A DNA stretch of 64,000 nucleotides from Lentilactobacillus kosonis. Lineage in GTDB: Bacteria > Bacillota > Bacilli > Lactobacillales > Lactobacillaceae. Below the pieces are notes generated by a model, which saw only the letters and a list, made by a program, of their open reading frames with translations, did not search any database and was not told the origin of the DNA. This document shows, piece after piece, positions 48,120 through 56,617 of the stretch; the first letter of the stretch is position 1; each line of letters opens with the position of its first letter. The position numbers were made by a program, and so were the translations under genes. The stretch spans positions 124,001 to 188,000 of the forward strand of contig NZ_BEXA01000002.1 in assembly GCF_003864335.1 (NCBI RefSeq), given 5' to 3'.

Positions 48120-49102
48120 TGAATACACAAATTAAGACTAGATTAGCGACGATTGCAGTTACGTTAGTTGCTATTTTGGGAGTCTTCTTTATGGGAGTCA
48201 AAACCATTAGTGCTGATGAAAATGTTCAAACTAAAGCACTATCGCAGCCATACGTAGTGTATGGATCAGGATTGGCTTCGGAAGATAAAGATAGCATTAG
48301 TAATGCTTTGGGGGTTAAGTCAAACTATCAATCGTTAACGGTTAATGGTTCTGACTATGCTACCTATATCAATTCAGCTGGGACTAGCGACGCTAGTATG
48401 ATCAGTAGTGTTTCTTTGGCTCCTGCTGATCCTGGAACTGGCGTTAAGGTAAATATTGAACCCTACGATGGTAGTAATAATATTACTCAAGTGACATCCC
48501 AACAGTATTCGATGGTGGCAACGATGGCTGGAGTTAACGATGTGATTATCACTGTTACTGCAGACAAACCGGTATCGGGTGAATCGGCATTAACTGGTGT
48601 TTATAAAGCGTTAGCGAACGATGGAATTACCTTGAATCAACAGAACACTCAGGCAGCTAATGGGGTCCTTGATGCAACGCAACCAGCAATTAACCAAAAT
48701 AGTGATGACAAAAGTTACCCAGGTAAACTAATGGCCGCAGTTGGCCAAGTTTCATCTGATTTAGCTAAACAACGACAAAAAAATGATCAATTAGCTACGA
48801 AGAATGATATTCAACAAATGCTTCAAGATGCTTTGCAGGAACAAGGAATTAACGATAAGACATCACAAACCACTATTAATAACATTGTTATTGCTTTAGG
48901 AAACGTGCAAAAAGCGCCAATTTCAGAGTCTAACACATATATTAATAATGCTAAGGGAATGGCTAGCGATTTAGCTAATTCTGTTGGTGATAAAATGGCA
49001 GATCTAAAAGATTTTGCAAATAGTGCCGATGCTAAAAAAGCTGAGGGCTTTCTTGCTAGAATCTGGCAAGCAGTGGTGGATTTCTTTAGTAATTTATTTT
49101 AA
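48120..49102 (+). CDS. Secreted DUF1002-family protein
   Basis: 327 residues. A signal peptide (LATIAVTLVAILGVFFMGVK, cleaved near ISA) is followed by a DUF1002-type body: VYGSGLASEDKDSISNALGV, ATYINSAGTSDASMISSVSL and VMATMAGVNDV-like segments recall the family. The last 90 residues are helical and end in a hydrophobic FLARIWQAVVDFFSNLF, possibly a membrane-associating amphipathic helix. Function unknown; similar genes are common in lactobacilli and bacilli. AAGGAG precedes the ATG; the gene stands alone between terminators. Confidence 0.8.
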
Positions 49103-49118
49103 ATAATTAAAATAGATT

Positions 49119-49172
49119 GACTCATAAACTTTCAATTGCTTATGCATGTGAATTAGTTTATGAGTTTTTTTG
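49119..49172 (+). terminator. Terminator after the DUF1002 gene
   Basis: ACTCATAAACT / AGTTTATGAGT closing a 30-base loop that itself folds (TTCAATTGC / GCATGTGAA), then T7. Confidence 0.75.
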
Positions 49173-49515
49173 TGTGTTTTAAACTAACTAGCTTAACTTT
49201 GAAAACCATAAGTAGGTAGCAATATATATAAAGCAACAGGACGTATAAAAAATCATGGTGAAATCAATTTATTCGTTGTTCCTAGTATAACTAAACAGTT
49301 AATTAAAGTCATTGACTATGCTTTTATAAATGTGAATTGTTAATGCCAATAACTAAAAACAGCTATTATAATGGGAGATCAAATTAAAATATTGTGAAAT
49401 TAAATGGTGGAAAATTTAATTTAGTTAGGTTACAATATGCTTGTTCAGTAATGAATGGGACACAGTATGTCTATGTTTTGATGGGGGTCCCAAAAAAATT
49501 AAAGAGGTAATGAAT
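49173..49515. other. Long intergenic region, AT-rich
   Basis: No gene found on either strand. TATAAT-like hexamers occur near 49369 and GGGAC ... GTCCC (49457-49490) could form a leader hairpin just before the ribosome site at 49503-49507. It must hold the promoter of the following gene; nothing else is recognised. Confidence 0.5.
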
Positions 49516-51113
49516 ATGGGGAAGAATTTTGGAAAATTTGCTATATTAGCAAGTACGGCATTAATGTTTGCCGGATCTTCTGTACCACAAGTTGTGTATG
49601 CTGCTGAAGCACACACACAAGTTGCAAAGTCTAAGAAAGTTGCTAAAACAACTAAAAAGACTACTAAGGCCAAGAAAGCAACTAAGATTAAAAGGGTTTC
49701 TCAATCTAAAACAGTTGCTATTCCTTCAGCAATGTCAATTGCTAATTCAAGCAACAAGACGAGTTCGATGGCTTCAGTTGATTCAACCAGTAATTGGCGA
49801 GATGCATATAATAAAATTGAAGTATTGTATGGGGATCAATTACAACAAGCCAAAACTCAATTGAAAGATAGTTTGCAAAAAGAAATCTCAATACTTGATG
49901 ATACCCGGAAAACACCGGTCACAACCACTCAAGTTAAAAGCGCAATGCAAAAGATGAGCGTCTCTCAATTTAGAACAGAGTTTAACAATCAAAAGCAAAC
50001 CGTCCTTAGTTCACTTAACAACAGCAGTCTGAACGATGAAGACAAAGCAACTGCCGTTAACAAGCTAACAAACTTTGCTCAAGATTTAAATAACATGACT
50101 CAAACTGATTACAATAATTACGTGTCATCAATGAATCAAACTGATCTTCAAAAAATCACTGATTCAATGAATGATGCAATTAAGCAAGCACCAACACAAA
50201 AATCAGAGGCTCAGTCATTATTGCAGAAGGTTAAAACTGCTAATGATACTGAATTTAAGCAAATTTTGTTACAACAAGCTAAGAAGGCAGAACAGTTAGC
50301 TGAAAATCCTAATAAGGATCAGAATACAACAGCAACTTCCACTAGTTCAAAAGATACACTTGCGTCAACTATTGCTGGGGTTGCTGCAGGGGGATTATTG
50401 TCACCAGCTATTAATTACGCTGGTTGGGTAACAATACAAGTTGTAATTTTAGCAATGGCAGCACCAATTCTTGCAGGAATTTTCGGAGCTTTAGGACTAA
50501 TTCCACTGATTGGACCGATAGTTCTGATATTCGGTGGATTTTTATTCTCTATTTTGATTCCAACAATTGCAATATTTGTCCCAATTTTTGATGTTTTACT
50601 TGCAACAATAACTGGAGTGTTCACAGCGCCAATTAATGCCCTCATCGGTGGATTAATTGTTCCCAAGCTGGAAAACAAGATGAAACAAGCACAACTGCTA
50701 AAGAAACTTGGATTGATCGTCAGGATAAGAAGCTTGCTCAAGCTGATATCTTGAATAACGGTGCAGTCACATACTCGAGAACAATTGAAGCCGAAAAGGG
50801 AAAGCATTACATTGTTCGAGTAAGCGCTGATCAATTGAGAAAAGACCAGTATGATGGTGGTAACATTACCACCATTGGGTTAGGTGCTACTAAGACAACA
50901 TTTAACGATTACAGCAACTTACCAATCAAGGATGTACAAGAAGTTGGTAATCTAACTACTGATCCATATGCTTACGTTGCATTTACTGCTACTGACAACA
51001 CAACTGTATACGTAAACAGTTCAGTTACTCCTGCAAAACTTGTAAAGGGTGCTGGTAATACAACGGTAGTCAACAACTTAGAATCATCAGTATTACAACA
51101 AAGCGGTATTTAA
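49516..51113 (+). CDS. Large secreted or membrane-embedded protein of unknown function (frame break)
   Basis: About 532 residues once one base is restored near 50660. Start ATG at 49516 lies 8 bases after AGAGG. Order of parts: signal peptide (FAILASTALMFAGSSVPQVV), a lysine/threonine-rich basic stretch (about 40-70), an alanine/glutamine-rich helical region (about 95-275), and a glycine-rich hydrophobic block of about 110 residues. Examples of that block are VVILAMAAPILAGIFGALGL and ILIPTIAIFVPIFDVLLATI. A polar beta-rich C-terminal domain (HYIVRVSADQLRKDQY, AYVAFTATDNTTVYVN) follows. The restored junction reads SQAGKQDETSTTAKETWIDR. I recognise no family. The mix of an exported helical region, a multi-span block and an outer beta domain is unusual. 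Confidence 0.65.
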
Positions 51114-51129
51114 TATAATAAAAATCACT

Positions 51130-51159
51130 CATCTCAATAGAGATGGGTGATTTTTGTAT
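51130..51159 (+). terminator. Terminator
   Basis: AAAATCACTCATCTC / GAGATGGGTGATTTTTG stem. Confidence 0.85.
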
Positions 51160-51183
51160 TAAAGACTAATACAGCTCATTGAT

Positions 51184-51417
51184 TTAACTAATTGAGTTAC
51201 GTTCCCAGATGATATTAGTTTCACCATTGATTAATTTACGTAAGCTGGCGCGGATTTCTCCAGAACTAATTAATTCAGCAGCCGTATCAAATACATCTTC
51301 TTGATTATCATGATTAATGATATTTCCATTGTTGATCATGCCACCAATATAGTGATTGGTTTTGCTAAGTTTCACGATTTCTTCTGCAATTGCTTGTCTG
51401 TAAGTCATAATATTCAC
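51184..51417 (-). CDS. Hypothetical protein, 77 aa
   Basis: Small soluble acidic protein starting MNIMTYRQAIAEEIVKLSKT. A CAGGTGAAT site precedes the ATG. Likely downstream partner of the next minus-strand gene, from which it is separated by 23 bases. No domain recognised. Confidence 0.6.
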   Translation of the reverse strand: MNIMTYRQAIAEEIVKLSKTNHYIGGMINNGNIINHDNQEDVFDTAAELISSGEIRASLRKLINGETNIIWERNSIS

Positions 51418-51440
51418 CTGCTTTAATAAATTTAGGATGG

Positions 51441-51731
51441 TTAAATCTGGCGAAGCACATCTAAAACTTCTAAGCCCTTATCTGAGATTAAGGATGTTTC
51501 ATTCGTGCCATCGAGGCAGTCTTGACCATCAGGCGAAGGTATGTAACTGATGTTCAAGAGACTGTCGTGGCGGCTATCCATGGTAACGACTTCATTAATA
51601 ATTTGTTCAATACTGTAACCCATTATCTGACTAGCATTAATTAGCTTATTAAAAACTTTCATTGATACTTCATGATTATAAGGTATTAAAAATTCTAAGA
51701 TGAATTTTCTTTTTTGATCACTCGGACTCAT
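51441..51731 (-). CDS. Hypothetical protein, 96 aa
   Basis: Start ATG at 51731 is fixed by a strong AGGAGGTTAATC site; product begins MSPSDQKRKFILEFLIPYN. Soluble, helical N-terminus, then an acidic tail. The open frame continues upstream but without coding character. Forms a two-gene unit with the 77-residue protein. No family recognised. Confidence 0.6.
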   Translation of the reverse strand: MSPSDQKRKFILEFLIPYNHEVSMKVFNKLINASQIMGYSIEQIINEVVTMDSRHDSLLNISYIPSPDGQDCLDGTNETSLISDKGLEVLDVLRQI

Positions 51732-51966
51732 GATTAACCTCCTTATTTTAAATGTCCTATCAAGCGTTTTCATTATACAACGCTTATGATAATTATTAAA
51801 ATAATAAAACTGCAATTGCGGGGTAAGTTAAATATTATAACGATTTAGTCAAATGGCTTAATCCCCAAGCAGGATTCAAATCTAGACTTAATTGATTAAT
51901 TTTGTTCTAACAGGTAATCATCATTTTGTTGTTTCAACGTTAAAATAATTATCATGTTGAAATAAA

Positions 51967-52005
51967 AAAACACTTCTTAGCAAATATTTCGCTAAGAAGT
52001 GTTTA
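51967..52005 (-). terminator. Terminator of the OhrR-type regulator
   Basis: AAACACTTCTTAGCGAAA / TTTGCTAAGAAGTGTTTTTTT on the minus strand. Confidence 0.85.
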
Positions 52006-52021
52006 GATAACAACGACTAAA

Positions 52022-52465
52022 TTAATTATTGAAATTGTCCAACTTGTCTTCAACTTTGGCGATTCGTTGAATATAATCAGCTCTTTCACCATCAGCAAAT
52101 CCAAGTGAAGACATACATCCTGAAACATGTTCATAGATGTCATCGCGCTTTTCTTTGGCCATATCGGTTAATCCGATTGTGACTGAACGTTCATCAACTG
52201 AGCTACGTTCACGAGTAATCCAACCGCTACTTTCTAGGCGCTTTAATAGCGGCGTTAGGGTACCACTATCTAACTCTAAATACTTACCAAGTTCTTTAAC
52301 GGAAAGTGGTGCGTATTCCCAAAGAGTCAACATAGCAATATATTGAGGGTATGTTAGCTTGTATGGCTTTAACGCGATTTGATAGAAGTGGTTGAATTTT
52401 TTATTAGCTGTATAAAGTTTAAAACATAATTGGTCTTCTAATAAAACTGGTTCAACATTTGACAT
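52022..52465 (-). CDS. OhrR-type MarR-family regulator
   Basis: 147 residues. The N-terminal LLEDQLCFKLYTANKKFNHF places a Cys at the position of the redox sensor Cys15 of OhrR. YPQYIAMLTLWEY is the family's tyrosine-containing segment, and the DNA-binding part is LSVKELGKYLELDSGTLTPL, then the wing SSVDERSVTIGLT. OhrR represses the organic-hydroperoxide resistance gene ohr until oxidised. No ohr gene is in the window; the divergent neighbour is a membrane protein. Confidence 0.87.
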   Translation of the reverse strand: MSNVEPVLLEDQLCFKLYTANKKFNHFYQIALKPYKLTYPQYIAMLTLWEYAPLSVKELGKYLELDSGTLTPLLKRLESSGWITRERSSVDERSVTIGLTDMAKEKRDDIYEHVSGCMSSLGFADGERADYIQRIAKVEDKLDNFNN

Positions 52466-52578
52466 GGTTTCAACCTCGTTCCTTGTATTATAATATTATT
52501 GTAAATGACTTTTACTTAAAAGCCAAACATAATGGCAAGCAATTTAACTTTACACAATTTATTTTACGAGGTGATTCA

Positions 52579-53278
52579 ATGAAAGTAAACAAAATTAGAT
52601 TTAGTACATGGCTCAGCTTGGTTAATCTCGTTTCAATCATTGGCTATTTAGGATATTTTGGTTACTGGTATTTTCAAAAACAACCAAAGTTTTCTGGTCA
52701 GCGGTTGCTTTTAATCGAGGTTGCATCAGGAATTGTTTTATTGGCGCTCCCGTTTGCGATTGAATTAATTGGTAAATTTTATTTTCCACAGATTGAACTA
52801 GTTTTTTATTTTGTTTTTTCTTTACCTGTCGATCTTCTTAGGATCAGGATTACAGATGTATGGTGTGCCATATTGGGACAAATATGAACACGTGCTTGCA
52901 GGGATTATGTTGGCTGGAATTGGCTATCCAATTTTTAATAGCTTAGCTCACGTTAGGTCAAGTGCACGAACTCATCCTGGATTAATGAGCTTGTTTTCAT
53001 TTACATTCGGGATAACTTGTGGGGTTTTCTGGGAGTTTTATGAATTTACAGCTGACAGTTTAGCTAATTTAAACTTGCAAAGATACGCGGCTGGTTCTCA
53101 TCTATTAGTTGGTAGAGCCGCTTTAATGGATACCATGGGTGATTTATTTGCGGATGTCACGGGAGCCTTAATAATGGCATTAATTGGTTATTTAATGATT
53201 AAAAACAATCCCAATAGTAGTAAATACTTAGTTTTTCAATCAAAGCGTAAGCAGGGCTTTTCAACAATCCATTTTTAG
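52579..53278 (+). CDS. YjdF-like (DUF2238) membrane protein (frame break)
   Basis: About 232 residues with six or more spans. Start ATG at 52579 follows GAGGTG. N-terminal spans (LVNLVSIIGYLGYFGYWYF, LIEVASGIVLLALPFAIEL) and the characteristic VPYWDKYEHVLAGIML, then GVFWEFYEFTADSL and DTMGDLFADVTGALI with conserved acidic and His residues. The break in the T-rich 52803-52822 is repaired by one base. Function unknown; the Asp/His/Glu pattern inside the membrane suggests a metal site. Divergent from the OhrR-type regulator, which may control it. Confidence 0.75.
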
Positions 53279-53299
53279 TGTAAACTGATGATTGTTGTT

Positions 53300-53383
53300 G
53301 CCCCGATGGCGGAACTGGCAGACGCGCAGCGTTCAGGTCGCTGTTTGAGTAATCAAGTACAGGTTCGAATCCTGCTCGGGGCA
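53300..53383 (+). tRNA. tRNA-Leu (CAG)
   Basis: Acceptor stem GCCCCGA/TCGGGGC, anticodon loop TTCAGGT with anticodon CAG between CAGCG and CGCTG, a long variable arm (type II) and T-loop TTCGAAT. Discriminator A, as required for Leu. Confidence 0.95.
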
Positions 53384-53391
53384 GATAAAAT

Positions 53392-53446
53392 AAGCAGCCA
53401 CCCAATTCACTAACAATAAGTGAATTGGTGGCTGCTTATTTTATTG
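53392..53446. terminator. Terminator after tRNA-Leu
   Basis: AAGCAGCCACCCAATTCACT / AGTGAATTGGTGGCTGCTT, a 19-bp stem with one bulge, T-rich tail; also usable by the small minus-strand gene. Confidence 0.85.
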
Positions 53447-53453
53447 AATATTA

Positions 53454-53579
53454 TTATTTCCGGTTAGTTGGTTGTTGATCACGGCGATACTGTTTAATCA
53501 TTGAGTATAGTGACCATAACAGTTGACCGGCACCAAGTAATAAAGAAAATTTTGACCAAAATCCAGTTGTTCGTTTCAT
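53454..53579 (-). CDS. Small predicted protein, 41 aa, one hydrophobic helix
   Basis: MKRTTGFWSKFSLLLGAGQL followed by LWSLYSMIKQYRRDQQP. A good GGAGGAATAAATT ribosome site lies before the ATG and the stop is close to a terminator, which argues that it is real. Basic ends flank a hydrophobic helix of about 15 residues. Function unknown; a small membrane-associated protein is likely. Confidence 0.6.
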   Translation of the reverse strand: MKRTTGFWSKFSLLLGAGQLLWSLYSMIKQYRRDQQPTNRK

Positions 53580-53773
53580 AATTTATTCCTCCTAACGTCA
53601 AATTCGGGGGATCTCTAACTACTATGTATTGTATCAAATTAAGCATAAATCATAAATTTTCGTGCCTACATAATCTTATAAGCATAAAGTTTGATTGTAT
53701 TGTGGTTTTCTTCCATTATATAAGTAGATACAAGATCTTTTGCTGATTAGTTTTTAGTTGGGAGGTTAATTAT

Positions 53774-54220
53774 ATGTTTAAAAATATTGCTGTGACTTTA
53801 GATGGTAGTGAAAATTCTAATGATGCTCTTATTCAAGCTGTGGATATTGCGAAAACCAACAATGCAAATCTAACTTTAGTGTCAGTTGTTAATGAAACTA
53901 GTTACTATTATATGGGGAATGCGGTAACGGTTGGGGCAACCCCGTTACCTACTGATATGAAAAATGCTCAACGTAATGCTGCTCAAAAAATATTAGATAA
54001 ATCGCAAGCATATTGTATGGGACAAGGAGTTACTGCATCAATGAAGGTTGAAGAAGGAATTCCTAAACGAGTAATCGTCGATGCTTACAGTAGGGAAAAA
54101 GGCTACGATTTATTGGTAATTGGTAAATCAGGGACAGATGCTATCAGTCGAGTACTAATGGGATCGACCACGGCGTACGTTGTTCGAAATGCCACGACCA
54201 CCGTTATGGTCGTTGGGTAA
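53774..54220 (+). CDS. Universal stress protein, UspA family
   Basis: 148 residues; N-terminal FKNIAVTLDGSENSNDAL and C-terminal VIGKSGTDAISRVLMGSTTA, the ATP-binding G-2x-G-9x-G-S/T pattern. It is a second Usp, distinct from the one after pepV. GGGAGG precedes the ATG. A single gene ending in a very long perfect palindrome. Confidence 0.9.
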   Translation: MFKNIAVTLDGSENSNDALIQAVDIAKTNNANLTLVSVVNETSYYYMGNAVTVGATPLPTDMKNAQRNAAQKILDKSQAYCMGQGVTASMKVEEGIPKRVIVDAYSREKGYDLLVIGKSGTDAISRVLMGSTTAYVVRNATTTVMVVG

Positions 54221-54276
54221 TTGTTAAATAAAAAAGGCCTTGAAGCATTTGCTTCAAGGCCTTTTTTATTTAACAA
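54221..54276. terminator. Bidirectional terminator, perfect 27-bp inverted repeat
   Basis: Arms at 54221-54247 and 54250-54276 are perfectly complementary with a 2-base centre; the core is AAAAAAGGCCTTGAAGCA and its complement. It starts at the base after the usp stop and ends just before the stop of the opposing gene. Confidence 0.92.
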
Positions 54277-54277
54277 T

Positions 54278-54514
54278 TTAAAATTTATCTGAAACAGTAT
54301 ATTTCTTAGTATTAGTATCATTTTCATTATCATGAAATACTTTATCATCTTCAAAGAAGACGTCGAACGTTTCATTATCAGGGCCATGGACTACCAAAAA
54401 GTTTTTGCTGCGATCCTCTTTTTCTTTGTAAATCTGAGCAGTTTTTACCGCCTCATTATAATCATGAAAGTTACCGATTGAGTCCCCAGGATTAAAAAAT
54501 ACGATGTCGTCCAT
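54278..54514 (-). CDS. Hypothetical acidic protein, 78 aa
   Basis: Starts MDDIVFFNPGDSIGNFHDYN; the ATG at 54514 is preferred over 54523 because AAGGGA lies about 9 bases upstream of it and only one base upstream of the other. Soluble and rich in Asp/Asn, with KNFLVVHGPDNETFDVFFED in the middle. No family recognised. Convergent with usp. Confidence 0.6.
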   Translation of the reverse strand: MDDIVFFNPGDSIGNFHDYNEAVKTAQIYKEKEDRSKNFLVVHGPDNETFDVFFEDDKVFHDNENDTNTKKYTVSDKF

Positions 54515-54584
54515 AAATACCATTCCCTTCTAAATTTATCTTATTTTAAGTATAATCTAGATTACCAATAATTCAAAACATCAA

Positions 54585-54712
54585 GCCCGAAAGGATTTGA
54601 TGTTACTAGTTATTAAGAAAACGTTATTCTACTGGTAGGACATGCGGTTATCTGCTAGAATAATAACGTTATGTTTTAGGATTTAATGTAAAGAGAAAAA
54701 GGGGAAAGACTT
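54585..54712 (+). promoter_or_regulatory. Structured leader upstream of asnB
   Basis: Two potential hairpins precede the gene: CATCAA / TTGATG (54589-54602) and a larger one, AACGTTATTCTA (54620-54631) with TAGAATAATAACGTT (54656-54670), enclosing 24 bases. A TATAAT at 54551-54556 could start the transcript near 54563. There is no T-box motif and no terminator T-tract, so it matches no riboswitch I know. It could also be a DNA operator. Confidence 0.4.
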
Positions 54713-56593
54713 ATGTGTGGATTTGTTGGTTTTGTAAACCAAAAAGATGTCCCAACCGACACAATTAATAATATGGCCGATCGTATCAAACATCGTGGCC
54801 CTGATGATGAAGCTTACTTCAGTGATGAGAATGCTTCAATGGGATTCAGACGACTTTCAATCATTGACTTGGCCCATGGTGCTCAACCAATGAAGAATCG
54901 TGATGGGTCAAAAGTCCTAACTTTTAATGGTGAAATTTACAACTATAAAGATATTAGAAAAGAACTTCAAGACCTTGGCTATGAATTCAAGACTGACGTC
55001 GATTCAGAAGTATTGATTCATGGTTATGATGCTTGGGGCCCAGAATTGTTACAAAAACTCCGTGGAATGTTTGCTTTTGTTATCTACGATAGCAAGACAA
55101 ATGAAGTCTTTGGTGCTCGTGATCACTTTGGAATTAAGCCACTTTATTACTATGATGATGGTAAGACATTCCTATGGGCATCAGAAATCAAAGCATTCTT
55201 GGAACACCCAAACTTTAATAAACGATTAAATGTTGAATTATTACCAATTCACTTGAGTTTTGAATTTATCCCTTCCAGAGAAACCATGTTCAAAGATGTA
55301 TACAAACTTCTTCCTGGACAATATTTCTTGCACAAAGATGGCAAAACTGAAACTCATCATTACTTCAAGTTTAACTACGATCACATTGATAATTCTCAAA
55401 CTGTTGAAGAAGATTCAAAGAAAATTGAACAACTTGTTGATGACTCAGTTAAAGCACATATGATTGCTGACGTTGAAGTTGGTAGTTTCCTTTCTAGTGG
55501 TATTGATTCAAGCTATGTGTTGAATGAAGCTTCAAAGCTGAAACCAATCCAATCTTTCTCACTTGGGTTCCATAATTCTAAATATAGTGAATTGGGCTGG
55601 TCAACTGAATTTGCTAAAGCTATTAAGCAAAAAAACACCCAAATTTACATGGATGGTGACGATTACTTCGATATCTTACCAACTATGATGTACTACATGG
55701 ATGAACCTCTTTCAAACCCAGCTGCAGTTCAGTTGTATTACTTGACTAAACGAACATCTGAAAGTGTTAAAGTTGCTCTTTCAGGTGAAGGTGCCGATGA
55801 GTTCTTTGGTGGTTATAACACTTATCTTGAAGCACTTCCATTTGAAAGATATCAAAAATTTGTTCCAAGCCCAGTTCGTAAGGGACTTGCTTCAATTGCT
55901 CGAAAGATGCCAAGATTCCATGGTAAGCGTTTCTTGATTCGTGGTGCTCAACCATTAAGTGAACGTTATTACCGTGTAAACTATGTTTATAATTACGATG
56001 ATCGTAACCGAGTACTTAAGGATCCAAGTATTAACCGAGATTCTGGTGATTACACTAAGCACATCTTTGATGATGTTAAGGGTAAGGACGAGATGACTCA
56101 AATGCAATACTTTGATATCAATACTTGGCTACCATATGATATCTTGCATAAAGCTGACCGAATGAGTATGGCTAACTCACTTGAAGTTCGAGTACCATTG
56201 GTTGATAAGGAAGTCGCTGCATTTGCTGCTACTATGCCCGTTAATACCAGAATTACTCCTGAAGAAACTAAAATTTCTTTGAGAACGGCTGCTGAACGTC
56301 ATATGCCAAAAGAAAACGCATTGAAAGAAAAGCTTGGTTTCCCATCACCAATTGCTAGTTGGATTAATGATCCTAAGTATCACGAAAGAATTGTTCGTGC
56401 ATTCCATTCTGATACTGCTCAAAAGTACTTCAATGTTCAAGAATTGGATCGCTTACTAGAAGAACATGCTGGTGGTAAATCTAACATGCAAAAGATCTTC
56501 ACAGTTTACACATTTATTCTCTGGTACCAAGTTTATTTCCCAGAAGATACTAGTGAAAAGACTGTTGAATTAGTAAGAAGAACACAGATTTAA
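54713..56593 (+). CDS. asnB: Asparagine synthase (glutamine-hydrolysing) AsnB
   Basis: 626 residues. Class II glutaminase with Cys2 (MCGFVGFVN), KHRGPDD and FNGEIYNYKDI, then the ATP-pyrophosphatase synthase domain with the P-loop SSGIDSSYV and LSGEGADEFFGGY. It makes asparagine from aspartate and glutamine. AsnB-type enzymes in lactobacilli can instead amidate the side chain of wall peptides; the next genes being murE and D-Asp ligase makes a role with D-Asp (D-Asn bridges) worth considering. AAAGGGGAAAG precedes the ATG. Intact. Confidence 0.92.
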   Translation: MCGFVGFVNQKDVPTDTINNMADRIKHRGPDDEAYFSDENASMGFRRLSIIDLAHGAQPMKNRDGSKVLTFNGEIYNYKDIRKELQDLGYEFKTDVDSEVLIHGYDAWGPELLQKLRGMFAFVIYDSKTNEVFGARDHFGIKPLYYYDDGKTFLWASEIKAFLEHPNFNKRLNVELLPIHLSFEFIPSRETMFKDVYKLLPGQYFLHKDGKTETHHYFKFNYDHIDNSQTVEEDSKKIEQLVDDSVKAHMIADVEVGSFLSSGIDSSYVLNEASKLKPIQSFSLGFHNSKYSELGWSTEFAKAIKQKNTQIYMDGDDYFDILPTMMYYMDEPLSNPAAVQLYYLTKRTSESVKVALSGEGADEFFGGYNTYLEALPFERYQKFVPSPVRKGLASIARKMPRFHGKRFLIRGAQPLSERYYRVNYVYNYDDRNRVLKDPSINRDSGDYTKHIFDDVKGKDEMTQMQYFDINTWLPYDILHKADRMSMANSLEVRVPLVDKEVAAFAATMPVNTRITPEETKISLRTAAERHMPKENALKEKLGFPSPIASWINDPKYHERIVRAFHSDTAQKYFNVQELDRLLEEHAGGKSNMQKIFTVYTFILWYQVYFPEDTSEKTVELVRRTQI

Positions 56594-56617
56594 TAAATTT
56601 AACGGAGGGTACAACTG

